Origin: Zizania palustris
Lineage: Eukaryota > Streptophyta > Magnoliopsida > Poales > Poaceae
Assembly (NCBI GenBank): GCA_019279435.1
Contig: JAAALK010000283.1
Span: forward strand, 63,966,642-64,030,641
Direction of reading: 5' to 3'
DNA length: 64,000 bases
Position 1 is the first letter of the stretch; every line of letters starts with the position of its first letter. Of this stretch, positions 46,907 through 59,050 are shown piece by piece. The notes below the pieces were generated by a model. That model had not been told where the DNA came from, ran no database searches, and saw only the letters and a program-made list of their open reading frames with translations. Made by a program: the position numbers and the translations under genes.

Positions 46907-49900
46907 TTAAGCGTAATATCTCTTAAGGTGCTCCGCATGCCATGCATGTTTCAACTCTTCCCGTTCTAAATTAGCTAATTTAAACGATCCAGGGCGTCCT
47001 GAGTGTAAGATAACATATGGTCCTTCCCATTTGTTTCCTAGCTTCCCCGGAGCTATTACACTTCGCAATACTAGATGACCCGGTTTCAACTTACTTAATC
47101 TGACTTTCGGGTCATACCACGTTTTGGTGTGTTCCTGGTACTTAGTTAGGTTGGCGACAGCTCGAAGCCTTGTCTCTTCTGACAAATCTATTGAAGTACT
47201 CCGATCGTCCTCGTCTCCGGGTTGAATTACGCGAAGCGACTCCCCTCTGAGCTCCGTAGGGGTCATGGCTTCATCTCCGAAGAGCAATCTGAATGGTGTG
47301 AAACCTGTTGATCTAGTTTGAGTAGTTCGGATGGACCATAAGATATTAGGTAGTTCTTCGACCCATAGCCCCTTGGCCAATCCTACAATTCGGCGATTTA
47401 ACCCGGAGAGTATGTTCCCGTTGGCTCGTTCGACGGCTCCGTTGGATTGCGGATGTCGCACTGCTGCGAAGCATAGCTTAATGCCTAGTTCTTCACAAAA
47501 TGTTTGAAAGGTATCAGCTTCGAACTGGGTTCCATTATCCACCGTTAACTCTCTGGGAACTCCGAACCTGCATATAATATTTTGCCAGAAGAATTTTTGC
47601 ACGTTCCTCGAGGTGATAGCTGTTAGTGGCTCCGCTTCCACCCACTTTGAGAAGTATTCGATTGCTACCACCGCAAATTTCAACCCGCCTTTTGCTGGTG
47701 AGAAAGGGCCTATGAGGTCCATGCCCCATCTAGCCATTGGCCATACCAGGGCAATAACTTGAAGCTGAGCTGGCGGGCGATGGCTCCGTCTGCCCATCCA
47801 TTGGCAGCCTTGGCATGTTCGAACCAGGTCTTCAGCGTCTTTGATGATTGTTGGCCAGTAAAACCCTTGCCGGAGCGTCTTTCCTGCTAGTGCTCGAGGG
47901 GCTAAATGACCTCCGCACAACCCTTCGTGGATGTCTCGAAGTATGTCTTGACCTTCGGGCTGGGAGATGCATCGAAGTAGGGGTGAGCATACTCCGGCTT
48001 TGTACAGCACTTCCCCAATAAGTTTGTAATTTCGAGCTCTTGCTTTCAACCTTCGAGCTTCTGGGCCTTCCGGAGGGTCTGTGCTACTTTGCAACATGGT
48101 TATTATCGGAACCCGCCAATCTGTAGCTGGAATGCACATTACTTCTGATGAGGGTATTTGCTCAGCTGCCGGCTGCTCTAACTCTTCGTAGAAGGCGCCC
48201 TCCGGGAGGTCCACTGCTCCTGCTGCAACTTTTGCAAGGATATCTGCAAGTTGATTATCTATCCGAGGGATGCTTCGAACTGTAAACCCTTTGAATGCTT
48301 CTTCGGCCTTGCGGATTTCTTGAAGGTATTGCGCGAGATGTGGGTTTTTTGCTTGGAAGCTTTTGTCAATATGCCCCGCGACGACTTGGGAATCTGTTTT
48401 GATCACTATTCTTGTAGCTCCGAGTGCTTTAGCCTTTCAGAGGCCTAGCAAGATTCCTTCATACTCGGCAATGTTATTAGTGGTTCGGAAGTTGAGTCTT
48501 GCGGAATACATTGCCTTTTGCCCTGATGGTGACAAGATGACGGCCCCTGCTCCGGCACCTGATGCTTGATAGGCTCCGTCGGAGAATATTGTCCAGAAAC
48601 CTTCGGAGGGTTCCTCCGGGGTCCATACTGCAGATGGAGTCCACTCTGCTACGAAATCTGCTATAATTTGAGATTTAACAGCCGTCCTCGCCATGAAGGA
48701 GATTTCGAAGGGTGCCAGCTCGACTGCCCATTTTCCAACCCTGCCTGTGGAATGTTTGTTTCGGAGCATATCTCCAAGAGGATACGACGTAGGGACGATG
48801 AGGTTATGCGCCAAGAAATAATGCCTTAGCTTTCGCGAGGCCATTAATAGGGCATAAGCAAATTTTTCAAGCTCGGAGTATCTGACCTTGGCTCCGGATA
48901 ATGCCTCCGACACAAAATAAATTGGGTTTTGTACCAACTTCCCTTTAAGCTCAACCTCTCGAACCAGCACCGCGCTTACTGCTGAACCTGTTGCTGCAAG
49001 ATATAAAAACAATGCTTCCCCTGGAAGGGGAACAGTTAAGGTTGACAATGTGCCGAGGTATGCTTTTATATCTTCGAAGCTTTTCTGGCACTCCGGTGTC
49101 CAGCTGAAGCCTTCGGATCTCTTCAGCGCCTTGAAAATTGGGAGGCTTCGCTCTGCCGACCTGGACAGGAATCTGCTGAGTGCTGCAAGCCTTCCTGCTA
49201 GCTTCTGTACCTGTTTCAAATTCTCTGGCGGAGCCATCCTTTGCAGCGCACTTATTTGCGTTGGGCTAGCTTCGATCCCTCTGCTCGAAACTAAGTACCC
49301 TAGCAGCTTCCCTGCTTGCGCCCCGAATATACATTTTTCGGGGTTGAGGCGCACTCCACATGCTCGGAGGCTCTCGAATGTCTCAGCTAGATCTAGGCTA
49401 TGCCGGTGCTTTTGAGCACTTTTTATTACAATATCATCCATGTAGGCCTCGACATTGCGGCCTATCTGATGAGCTAGAGCCTTAGCTATTAAGCGAGAAA
49501 AGGTGGCTCCGGCATTCCGTAAACCAAAAGGCATTCTTACATAGCAGAATACTCCGGAAGGAGTTATAAAGCTTGTCTTGGCTTCGTCTTCACGCTTCAG
49601 CCATACTTGATGGTACCCGGAATAAGCATCGAGGAAGCTTAATAATTCGGAGCCGGCTGTGGAATCTATCAATTGATCTATTCGGGGCATTGGGTAGGGG
49701 TCTCGTGGGCATGCTTTATTCAACGAGGTGAAGTCAATACACATGCGCCACTTGTTCGAGTCCTTTTTTCTTACAAAAACAGGGTTAGCCAACCACTCAG
49801 TATGGGCTACCTCCCTGATAATGCCAGCCCTTAACAATTTTTCTACTTCGGCCTTGGCTAAGCTTGCTCTTTCTGCTGACAGCTTGCGGAGCCCCTGACG

Positions 49901-50325
49901 CACCGGCTTGGCCTTCGGGTTGACGAGCAGACTATGCTCGATGATGCTTCGGTCGACCCCAGTGATGTCTTCGTCGGTCCAAGCAAATATGTCTAGATTC
50001 TTCTTGACGACTTCTTCTAACGAGGCGGTTATTTCCGGAGATAGCCCCTTGCCAAATTTCACTGGGTATTCTTTGCCATCTTCCGAGATTATTCTTGTCT
50101 CGACATCACCCTCCGGGCTTGGCTTAAGTGAGGATCCCTTCGGAGGGTTCAAGGCCTCCGGTATTTCTTCGGTGCTTTCCGCCACATTATGCACTTGTCG
50201 GGGGTCCAATGGCTGCCCATGGCCATACTCTGTCCTCCTAGCTACAGCTTGGTCTCCTGAAATAGTAAGCACCCCACCTTGCGTGGGCATTTTGAGACAA
50301 AGGTAATTGTGATGTGCTAACCCCG
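46907..50325 (-). pseudogene. Tat pol: reverse transcriptase, RNase H, second RNase H, integrase; one in-frame stop
   Basis: Continuous minus-strand frame from the gag junction (about 50325) to 46907, interrupted by a single TGA at 48439-48437. Reverse transcriptase: MCIDFTSLNKACPRDPYP, FLDAYSGYHQV, MPFGLRNAGATFSRLI and the YMDD box at about 49435. RNase H follows, then a linker and a second, archaeal-type RNase H starting SDGAYQASGAGAGAVI; the TGA falls just after its AEYEGILLGL segment, with TDSQVV and DNQLADIL downstream. Integrase has the zinc-binding HH-CC set (CQGCQW), DLIGPF, VDNGTQF and VERANGNILS, and a C-terminal DNA-binding region with no chromodomain seen. Enzymes would copy and insert the element; as written this copy makes no integrase. 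Confidence 0.93.
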
Positions 50326-52250
50326 AATTGGTTCAACATCCCTCGACCGAAGATAGCATTGTAAGCGTAAGGGGCATCCACCACATCGAAGATCACTTCT
50401 TCTACTCGGGCCAGAGGCCCCTCTCCGAAGGCAACCTCGAGGCCTATTTGGCCGAGGGCATCGAGAGGCGGTCCTGAGAACCCTTGAAGCGGCCGAGCTG
50501 CTGGAAGAAGATGCTTGCGAGGTATGCACATCTGGTCAAAGGCCTGGACGAAGAGTATGTCTGCGGAGCTCCCGCCATCTACCAGGATCCTTCGAACATC
50601 TGCTCCTGCTATATCGGCAGAGATGACTAATGGGTCAGCATGGGGAAACTTCACCCCTGCCGCGTCGCTAGCTGTGAACGAGATGGGCACACGGGACCAT
50701 TCTGGCATCCCTTCGGCGGAACTTGAGGTCCCAATGTGCCCGACCTCGCGGACGTACTCGCGACGCTGTCTCTTGGACATGTTTCCGAGGGTCCCCTCTC
50801 CGGAGATGGGCAGGACCACTCTCTTGCCGCGGTCTTGTGGGTCTTCTTGCTTTGGTGGTGGCATAATACTGGCCACCGGTAGCCGTATGGGGGCTTCGAG
50901 GGCACCGGCTCGGGCCACAGTTTGAACAGGCTCTGAGCGTGCCGTTGGTGGAGCTCGATCCGAAGTACCCCGCCCGGTACTTCGCTCAAGGTAGTCGCCC
51001 CGAAGGGCTAATACTGCCTTGCAATCCTTCGTGTCATGGCTTCTGTTGTCGCCATGCACGCAATAGAAAAAACTCTGGCGCCTACCAGGCATCCCTTCTT
51101 GAGGCTTTGGTGGCCCAGCCTTGAAATTTTTTACCTGCTGGAAATTGGCAGGTGCTTTCGAGGCCGAAGGTGCAATGTTTAGCACCTCCGAGCGGAAATG
51201 CTTCTTCCCTCGCTTGTACTCGTTGGAACGGTTGTCTTGCGGAGGCTGCAGTGTAGCGGAGGCTTCAGGCTCCCTTTTGACCTCCCGGAGGGTGGGCAAT
51301 GTCGTTTCGACTCGCCGAAGACATCCTTCCTCTGCCTTGGCATACTGTTCGAAGTACGCCATGAGCTGTGCCACAGACATTACCGGCTTCCGATGGAGTT
51401 TGCTGAGGAGGTCGGGGTTCAGCACCCCTTCACGGGCAGCATCAACTACCGAGGAGGTAGAGAGGCCCTTGATCTGTGACTTGGTGTGGGCGAAGCGTGT
51501 GAAGTACTCCCGGAGGGTTTCTCCCACCCGCTGCTTTACCTGAAACAAACTTCCTGTGGACATTGGGGCCACGAAGGTACCTTGGAAGTTGCTCACAAAT
51601 TTCTTTTTGAGCTGTTCCCATGAACTGATCGATCCTGGCCTTAGGGACCAGAACCAGCGGAGCGCCACACCTTCGAGAGCGAGGGGGAAGCATTTTTCCA
51701 TAGTGCTTCGCACCCCTCCGCTTGCTTCTATTGCCAGGGCGTAAGAGCGGGCGAATTCTCCGGGGTCCAACCCCCCGGAGTATTTGTGCAGCTTCGAGGC
51801 CTTGAACCTGGGGTCGAAAGGCACTCTCTGTAGATCAGGGTGTAACGGAGACTCATTATCGAAGGAGGCATTCTCGGCTTCCTCCGGGACTTGTATAACT
51901 TCTGGGGGATTGCGGGCTCCATCGTCTTGAGGCTCCCTTGGAGTTTCGGTGGGAGCTTGAGTGCGGAGGCGATCGGCGGCCTCTTGCCTCCATCTGGATA
52001 CCTCCTCCTGAAGCCTGGCTAACTGCATAGCCTCGGTTTCGGGAGGGCCTTCGTCTTCGTCGGAGGGCACTTCTGGATCCCGGCTTGCCACGTAGTCGGT
52101 CTGAAGCACCGTAGGAGGAGGCAAAGGGCCCCGGGGCGTTCGACGCCCAGCGATCTCTGCAGGAATCGCCAGATTAGCTGAGGGTCCGGCTCCATTGGTC
52201 TGAGGGGACCTTCGAAGAGGACCCGAAGCTTGACCATGCTTCGGAGGCAT
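50238..52250 (-). CDS. Tat gag-protease, followed by a frameshift into pol
   Basis: Starts at the ATG at 52250 (MPPKHGQASGPLRRSP). The capsid (Retrotrans_gag) core covers residues ~145-290 (FDPRFKASKLHKYSG, GVALRWFWSLRPGSI, TLREYFTRFAHTKSQIKGL). A Cys/His segment (YCVHGDNRSHDTKDC) near residue 400 replaces a standard knuckle. The aspartic protease motif is ILVDGGSSADILF (near 50590-50550), with DGGS in place of DTGS as usual for Tat. The frame leaves the pol frame in a G4 run at 50324-50321 and ends in a short unrelated tail at 50238. Either a one-base indel in the run or a programmed shift could explain this; I favour an indel because pol is fused in frame in relatives. Confidence 0.88.
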   Translation of the reverse strand: MPPKHGQASGPLRRSPQTNGAGPSANLAIPAEIAGRRTPRGPLPPPTVLQTDYVASRDPEVPSDEDEGPPETEAMQLARLQEEVSRWRQEAADRLRTQAPTETPREPQDDGARNPPEVIQVPEEAENASFDNESPLHPDLQRVPFDPRFKASKLHKYSGGLDPGEFARSYALAIEASGGVRSTMEKCFPLALEGVALRWFWSLRPGSISSWEQLKKKFVSNFQGTFVAPMSTGSLFQVKQRVGETLREYFTRFAHTKSQIKGLSTSSVVDAAREGVLNPDLLSKLHRKPVMSVAQLMAYFEQYAKAEEGCLRRVETTLPTLREVKREPEASATLQPPQDNRSNEYKRGKKHFRSEVLNIAPSASKAPANFQQVKNFKAGPPKPQEGMPGRRQSFFYCVHGDNRSHDTKDCKAVLALRGDYLERSTGRGTSDRAPPTARSEPVQTVARAGALEAPIRLPVASIMPPPKQEDPQDRGKRVVLPISGEGTLGNMSKRQRREYVREVGHIGTSSSAEGMPEWSRVPISFTASDAAGVKFPHADPLVISADIAGADVRRILVDGGSSADILFVQAFDQMCIPRKHLLPAARPLQGFSGPPLDALGQIGLEVAFGEGPLARVEEVIFDVVDAPYAYNAIFGRGMLNQFGVSTSQLPLSQNAHARWGAYYFRRPSCS

Positions 52251-52437
52251 AGCTAGCCGTTAAGATGTCTTGGAGATGGAGGACTTCGAACGACTCGAGG
52301 GGTCGAGAGAAGGCCTTCGAGCTGCACTAAGAAGCCCTTAACTGAAGGGTGCGCAGAGTCTTGGGACTCCGAGGCTCCCTCCGTAAGTACTCTTCGGAGT
52401 GCAGTCAGCAATAGAGAACAAGCTTTTAGAACTTGGT

Positions 52438-52455
52438 TCCCCACGGACGGCGCCA
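52438..52455 (-). other. Primer-binding site of the Tat element
   Basis: Minus-strand TGGCGCCGTCCGTGGGG begins two nt after the 5' LTR. It is clearly not the tRNA-Met(i) type. The TGGCGCC start suits tRNAs such as Asp or Arg, but I cannot decide which. Confidence 0.75.
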
Positions 52456-52457
52456 AC

Positions 52458-52952
52458 TGTTGGCGTAAAAGATTACGCTAACAGGTTTCTGTAGAAAAGA
52501 AACTAACAAACGAAGTGTTTGAGAAGAGAACTGTTCTAAGCCTCCGGAAGGATAATAACTTAGAATAGTTCGAATGTGTGTATTGAATAACTTGTATTCC
52601 TTTTTTATTACAGGGTTAAACGGGGGGTATTTATAGGCTCAAACATTAAGGAAAAAACCTATTTACCCCTCTGTTACAACCAACATAGTGAAAACTATTC
52701 GGCTCCCTTAATAGGGCTAAAATGGTAAAAGACTAATCTAATGAGAAAGAAGATAAGTCTTCCATCTTAGCTGGCAGAAAAGATCTTGAAAAGCCTTAGT
52801 TCGAAGATGTACTCCGAACCAATGCCTATCTTCGTACTTCGAACTTGACTCCGGGTATCTTCGAAGATGATCGTCTGGAAACCTTCGAATCCGCTGTCTG
52901 CCTTTATGTTGCTTCGGCAATAACCCCGAAGATGAGATATTTTCCCCCAACA
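52458..52952 (-). repeat. 5' LTR of the Tat element
   Basis: 495 bp, identical in length to the other LTR with 7 substitutions. A minus-strand TATA-type box (TATAAATA) lies near 52628-52636 and should drive the genomic RNA. Confidence 0.95.
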
Positions 52953-52957
52953 ACTAC

Positions 52958-55900
52958 CCTTTATAAGTAATCTGTATCTAAAAATCTCTTACGTATTATA
53001 TTTTCTTTTTTTTCAAAAAATATTATATTTTCTATTTTTTTCAAAAATGTTAAGCTTGTTTGTAGTTTACATCCATTGTGAATCTGGAATGAGCAATAAT
53101 ACCGTTTTATTTAGTGGTTTGATTAAATTAACGTCACATGACCTAAGCAGGTATTGCTCAATTAGTATTACGTGTAGCCTCAATCATAACTTAATTAGTC
53201 TTGCCTATAGCCTTGCACACCGCACAAATTTAACCAGCTGGCCATGCAAGTCTTGAATGAGCAAATATTGTTTTGTTTAGTTGCTAGTAGTATAAAGGGT
53301 ATGGGCATATGGCTAGCTACGTGAGTCTATTCAATAAATAAATTATTTTTTTAATATTTTAAAAAGCATATGTAATATATCGTAACTATCCATCCATAAT
53401 AGGCGGGTCATATATGATATGTAGTTATTACCATCGTTTGTAGATGAGCCGTCTATAATGAGTCATTATTACCACTCATCATCTATGACAGGTCGTTATT
53501 ACAACTCGTTACAAATGACTAGGTGATAAAGCCATCTAACATGGGGTGGTCTCTCATATTTGATAGACGATGGAGCCATTTATGACATATTATTATTATC
53601 TCAACTATCATAGATGATAATATATGTGGTGGTTAGTTATCTGTTTGAGATGAGCCGATACGTTACTAATAATAAGCTCACCCACCATAGATTAGTGTTA
53701 CACCCATCACAGATGAAGGGTTCTTTGCTAATGTCATAGTGGTTGGCTTATTTTCTCAATAATTTGACTCACTAGTGGTGTCTTGACCCTTCTTACATTG
53801 AGGCCACCGTATTTGTACCTATATAACCTATTATATTCTCGTATGCCATAGCTAGCTTAATATGGTAATCAATAAATATCTAACTAATAAAAATCTTATT
53901 GTGTTAGAGAGCATGATTTTTGTTCATTTCTTTATGAAAGATTTGATCATATATCCTCTATTTGTATGAAAATCGAGGATTTACCCTCCAAATCGCATTA
54001 ACTTATAGTGTCTTCTTAAATCAATGACATGTGAAATCAATGACATGTGAGTTAGAAAAAGATAAATTCTTAGTTTTCATCTAAATGTAGTGTATATGAT
54101 TATTATTTTTCTTTATAAATTATACAAAAGCTTCACAATTATGAGATATAATACTATTACATATAGTGTGTGTGTATATCTACTTATTGTGCAGCCAGCC
54201 AAAAATGGGTTGCATTTGTGGGTGCTTTTACATCAAGTACCACATTTGTATGGGAATCTAGAGCCGACTTTGACCTAGATTCGCCTCGGGGGAAGCGAGT
54301 TTGGAATCTGGAAGGTATGCGGGAACAGCTAGCAAGCTGTAGTGTCCTGCTACCTACTGCGTGCAAGCCAAAGCCTCTGCCACTGCAAAACACATGCAAT
54401 TTGCCTTTTCCTCCAAAATTATATCGATTTATATCATATATATGTCCAAGATTAACCTGTACACAGCGTGCTGTTCCTGGAGATGTGTCATCCACGTGTC
54501 GACTTAGCGTTGGAGGTTACAGTGTCGGTATGCTGTGGCCGGTGGGCCGTGGGGGGTGTGTGTGTGCTGATGTGTTGTTTCTTACAAACTAAAAAGGTTA
54601 TTAGGAAATAGTTTCTTAGTCCATACAAGACTAGCACATTATACACGTTGATGTTAAATGCTAGCCCCTATATATAAACTAATTGCTCTTCACCTCTACT
54701 AAAACGAGCAGGAACTCATGCTTACATGAGGTGTAACGGTCTTTTAACAGAACCGATCCAATTAAATGTCAGTTCTGGTTTTTTATAGTTTAACCTCAGT
54801 AATCTAGGCCGATTTTTTCCACTATGTTGTTTGGCAAGTCTAAAAGACTATTTTTATATTATCACTTATCCTCTTAACTTAAGAATATTTGCTTTTAATA
54901 CCTCTTATCTATTATTTTATAATACTAGCTAGTATTTTTCTAATGAAAGACATGCTTTTTAATCTGACAACTAATTTACCAAAAATAAAGTTTTTTTAGA
55001 GTTTATCATACGGCAGTAACAACAGTTCTAAATATGATTAATCATGTATCTTAAAAGGGGTGCTTAATTTACGAGCTATTTCTAGAAAAGAAAATTAGAC
55101 CATTCTCAAATAAGGAAATGCTTACATCTGACTAAAGTACAAACGCATTGGGTTCCGAGCTAAAAGATGACAAGTGACAACACTAACAAACACAAGCCTG
55201 AAACTTACAAAGTCATAAAAGACTTCACTTTTGTCTCTTTAATTTTTAACACCACAAGTTTTTTTTCTACTTTTTACATATTCTCGATTTGCAAAAGAAA
55301 AGTTTTGTTTTTTCAATATCCCTTATATATAACTTCAGAAATACTACTCAGTACTTTCTTGCAATGACGGACACTTTTTTTTAATATTATTACTAATTTA
55401 TTGATTTTATCTCAAAAATAAATTCTTAGGGACAGTGGACTACTGTTTTACAATGATCAATACCCTGCAACGATGGTCTCACAATGGCCTTAAAAAATGT
55501 ATAATAAGCTGATATAAACATGTTAGAAAAATTGGCACGTCAGATTGGTGTTGAGATGGAGGAGAAAGAAATAAAATGGGTTGTTAGCTTACAACTCGTT
55601 GATGCACATGTTCCTAGAAACTTTGTAAGATCATGAGGTGCATCACATATTGAATATATAGTATAAATGTAGTATAAAGTCATATGTGATATATATGAGC
55701 GTACTGTTAGATCAGCTATATGCGATATAAAACAACAACCATTAACTAAATCATTAGCCTTGCTCTTATTAAAGCCATGCTAAATTGGTTCCCATAAAGC
55801 CTTTTTTGGGACAAATGAGGCCCTTTCTTGTAGGTACATCAGTCTGGAAATTGAACCAGAGGCCACGAAACAGATCGTGGTTACAGAAGCCCAATGCCAA

Positions 55901-56639
55901 TTTGTAATTGTACCTCCCATCCGGCGCGGCCTAAAACCTTCATTTTCTTTTGTCATTTTAATGGGCCATTTGCTAAATTCGGCTGAGAAAAATATGGGCC
56001 AATTGCTCATGAACATTGTGCGATTTACAGCCCTATAATCCAAAGCGATTTTGGATTTTAAACTTTGTTTTTTTAAAAAATATTTCTATTAGTTTTTTAC
56101 TTGTTTATTTAATAATAAGAAAAAATATACTACGAAATTAAAATAGAATTTTTAATTAATCATAAAACCAGTTTTTACAGTTTAGAATCTACCGCGCAGG
56201 TTAACCAATCTGGCACTAGTTTTTTTTTTAGTTTTGATGGAAGTGGTAATGGATGATGGACTGAAAACTTCTCATAGCATTTCTTCTGAAAAGTCTTGAA
56301 ATCAATATTTCAACTTTCCAATATTTAATTCATATATTTGTGCTCTCAAATAACTGCCATAAACTCGGTTTGATGCATAATCCCATACGCTAAAGAACGG
56401 ACTAACGGCCATCTCACAGATGCTTAAGGAGAAAACAGCTTCCTTTTCGTATGCATCGATCTCTCTTAGCACTCAACTGAACTGAGATGGTCGTTTGGGT
56501 TCTTGAAACTTTTCAGCGCTAAGGTAGTGTTTGGAATGGAATGGTTTCTGAATATGAGGTGATACTATTGTTTGGTTTGAGGGATAGAGTGGAATTAAGT
56601 GGAACGAGTTGTTCCCAGAAACGGAATATTTCCTATAGA
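52958..56639. other. Intergenic DNA with degenerate repeats, no supported gene
   Basis: AT-rich. At 53400-53740 a series of imperfect inverted pieces (CATCTATGACAGG, GATGAGCCG, CATCACAGATGAAGGG) looks like the subterminal repeats of an old DNA transposon that I cannot name. 56525-56630 resembles the end of a grass MITE (GTGTTTGGAATGGAATGG, then TTGTTTGGTTTGAGGGATAG) that stops at the retrotransposon inserted at 56640. The frames at 54170-54592 and 55780-56043 have no domain. Confidence 0.45.
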
Positions 56640-57380
56640 TGTTGAACCGTGTGTCTTGACACGAAAACGTGCCCCTGCACTTGGGCCGGTTGGACGATCC
56701 AATAGCGTATGTATACTTAGAGATGATCCTAAGCGTAACACAACACTGATATCACGTTCCGACTACCCTTAACAGTAGCAAAGGGGTAGAGTCGTCAGGT
56801 AATCAGATCACAAAGAAATAATCCAATTAGCCGAAATATATAGATAAAATAAACCAATCGGCCGAACGGAGCCTGATTGATTCGGGGTATACCGTGCGGA
56901 GGGTCACCGAAGGGGGTCCTTCGGCATCTGGTGCGAAGTGTGCGCCGAAGGTAGCCTTTGGCGTTCGGACCGATTTGGCCGAAGACAGGCTTCTAACAGA
57001 TCACGACGCGAAATCGCCTCCGAATGACAGGGTTCGGTGTGAAGCCTCTGACACGACAAAATCCAACGCGGGCGCCGGCGTGATGTAGTCCGATGCGACG
57101 TGTTTTGGCATGACTCCGGCGCGAAGCAACTCCGATGCGAAGTAGCTCCGGTGTGCGGGACTTGACCAGACCGACAACAGCGTGATGAATCTGGCACAGA
57201 TGGAGGAAGCGAGGACTCGCCAAAGGGTGCTCTAGCAGCCTCCGAAACCAGCTTCCTAGCTCCGAAAACCTTCGGTGAAGGGGGATCCGAACGTGAAACC
57301 TACAGCAAAACGAAGATCAAGTGCTAATTCGGCCTGGAGACCGAATTACCAAGTGCAACAGTATACAAAACGAAAGGTAA

Positions 57381-57488
57381 CAATCTGTTACGTAGATTAA
57401 CAGATGGTTCACAAGCAAGCCAACAAGGTGATAGCAATCTGTTACGTAGATTAACGGATGATTCACAGACGAACCAACAAGGTTTACC
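57381..57488. repeat. 54-bp direct repeat in the Gypsy LTR
   Basis: Two copies starting CAATCTGTTACGTAGATTAA at 57381 and 57435, differing by a few substitutions and ending near CCAACAAGGT. Confidence 0.85.
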
Positions 57489-58089
57489 ACAATTACGGCG
57501 CGGCCGACGAAGGGCTTCCGACACAAACCCACGAAGGTGTACTGATCTAATGCAGAAAGTAAATAAAAGTAAGGGCACGTTTCAAACTAGGGTTTGAAGA
57601 GTTGATTTGTGTTGGGGGGTCCTATGAACTGGCCTCACCCCTATATTTATAGGGGCTAGTCTTCTTATCTCTAACTCTAATCTGATAAGATTCGGTCTTA
57701 TCAACATTAGAGATAAAAACAACCTGAATCTTTATCAGACTCCTATCCGAAGCCTACCCAAAGTGGGCCTTCGGCAGGCCCACCGAAGTGTGCTCCTCGG
57801 GTCGAAGCTTCGGCGAAGCAGGCCACCGAAGGGCCTTCGGGCCAAAGCCAACCTGCGAAGAAGGTCGCCAAAAGGCCCCCGAGGCTTGGTGCAGGTGGGC
57901 CTCCGGCACTTTAGGGCTTCGGCCTGTACTAGGACTTGTATATTTTCGGCCCAAAATTACAAAAATTAATATTTTGACAATTTCGACCATTAATGCCATT
58001 TTTTGCTATCAACACATGCCCCCTACCTTTTAGCAAACTAAGTGAGATAAAAGCACAATGGGCTAAGGACGGTATACTCCATATTGACC

Positions 58090-59000
58090 TTTTGAAACTT
58101 TTAAGCGCTTTGCCACACACTTGGAAGTACTTCTTCAAATACCTGCCGTTTAAAGCTCTTCGAAATCACTTTCCTTGTAGAGACTCTAACAAGTATGCAT
58201 TACTCGAAGCAATTTCAGCTACCTTAAAAGGACCTTCCCAACTAGGTGACCATTTTCAAAATTTGGGGCTTTTAGTGTCTAAGGGAAAAATCGTATTCCA
58301 AACCAAGTCACCAACTTGAAATGATTTTACTTTAACTCTTTTGTTGTAGGCTTTAGATACCCTTCTTTTATCTTTCTCTATAGCTTCTAGAGCTCTTAAC
58401 CTCTTATCGGTCACCTCTTCCAAATTATCCTTCAAAAGAGTTTCATATTCATCGACCGATAAGCCATCTTCCTTAAGAAATCTTAAAGAGCCAATATCTA
58501 CCTCCACTGGTAGAACAACTTATTGTCCATACACTACCTTGTATGGACTAACTTTGGTAGCACCATGCTTTGCAACTCTGCAAGCCCATAACACCTTAGA
58601 AAGCACTTCATGCCACCTTTTAGGGAACTCTTTGATTTTCTTCTTAATAAGATTAATTATAGTTTTATTACTAGACTCGGCCTGAGCATAGTATGGTGAA
58701 GAGTTTATCAACTTAATACCATGAAATTCGGCAAAGTCTCTCACTTATTTAACAATAAATGAAGTACCTTAATCTGTAGTGAGAGTTTGGGGAATACCGA
58801 ATCTATGTATAATGTGCTTCAAGATAAAATCAGTTACCTCACAGTGAGTCATGTTCTTGAAAGGCACGACCTCGGTCCATTTGGTGAAGTAATCTGTTGC
58901 CATCAACATGAACCAATGCCCTTTTGAAGAGGGAGGATGAATTTGGCCGATGAAGTCCAAGCCCCAACCTCAGAACGACCATTGTTTGATAATAGGGTTA
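58090..59000 (-). pseudogene. Gypsy integrase, 3' part, several stops
   Basis: Minus-strand pieces in order: 58960-58769 (MDFIGQIHPPSSKGHWF, ATDYFTKWTEVVPFKN, RFGIPQTLTTD with the second catalytic Asp), 58744-58520 (SSPYYAQAESSNKTI carrying the Glu region, then KVLWACRVAKHGATKV), and 58507-58256 (DKRRVSKAYNKRVKVKSF, GDLVW, the C-terminal domain), with further similarity to about 58090. Stops separate each piece and a few residues before the Glu motif seem lost. Not functional. Confidence 0.85.
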
Positions 59001-59050
59001 AGTAGCGATTGAGGAGCCATGCTGAATAGCGTGGGCCTCATGGCTCCAGA

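Larger units (their letters stand above)
41359..52952 (-). mobile_element. Tat-lineage Ty3/Gypsy retrotransposon, complete, with antisense accessory gene
   Basis: 11594 bp flanked by the 5-bp duplication ACTAC (41354-41358 and 52953-52957). Both LTRs are 495 bp and differ at 7 positions (1.4%); at the usual grass rate of 1.3e-8 per site per year this is roughly half a million years. Polyprotein order on the minus strand is gag, protease, reverse transcriptase, RNase H, second archaeal-type RNase H, integrase. The second RNase H and a plus-strand accessory ORF between integrase and the 3' LTR are marks of the Tat lineage (Grande/RIRE2-like). The family name is not determined. Confidence 0.95.
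56640..59050 (-). mobile_element. 3' end of a Gypsy retrotransposon: LTR plus decayed integrase
   Basis: The LTR runs from TGTTGAACCG at 56640 to GCTATCAACA at 58014 (1375 bp), followed on the inside by a minus-strand purine tract (GGTAGGGGGCATG, 58027-58015). A minus-strand integrase remnant follows (next entry) and is cut near 59050 where the Copia LTR begins. Gag, protease, reverse transcriptase and the second LTR are absent. The LTR is rich in CGAAG/TTCGG motifs and contains a 54-bp direct repeat. Confidence 0.8.

Noticed and set aside
53400..53740. Named DNA transposon based on CATCTATGAC-type inverted pieces
   Set aside because: The pieces are too degenerate and I find no terminal repeats or target duplication, so I describe it only as degenerate repeat.
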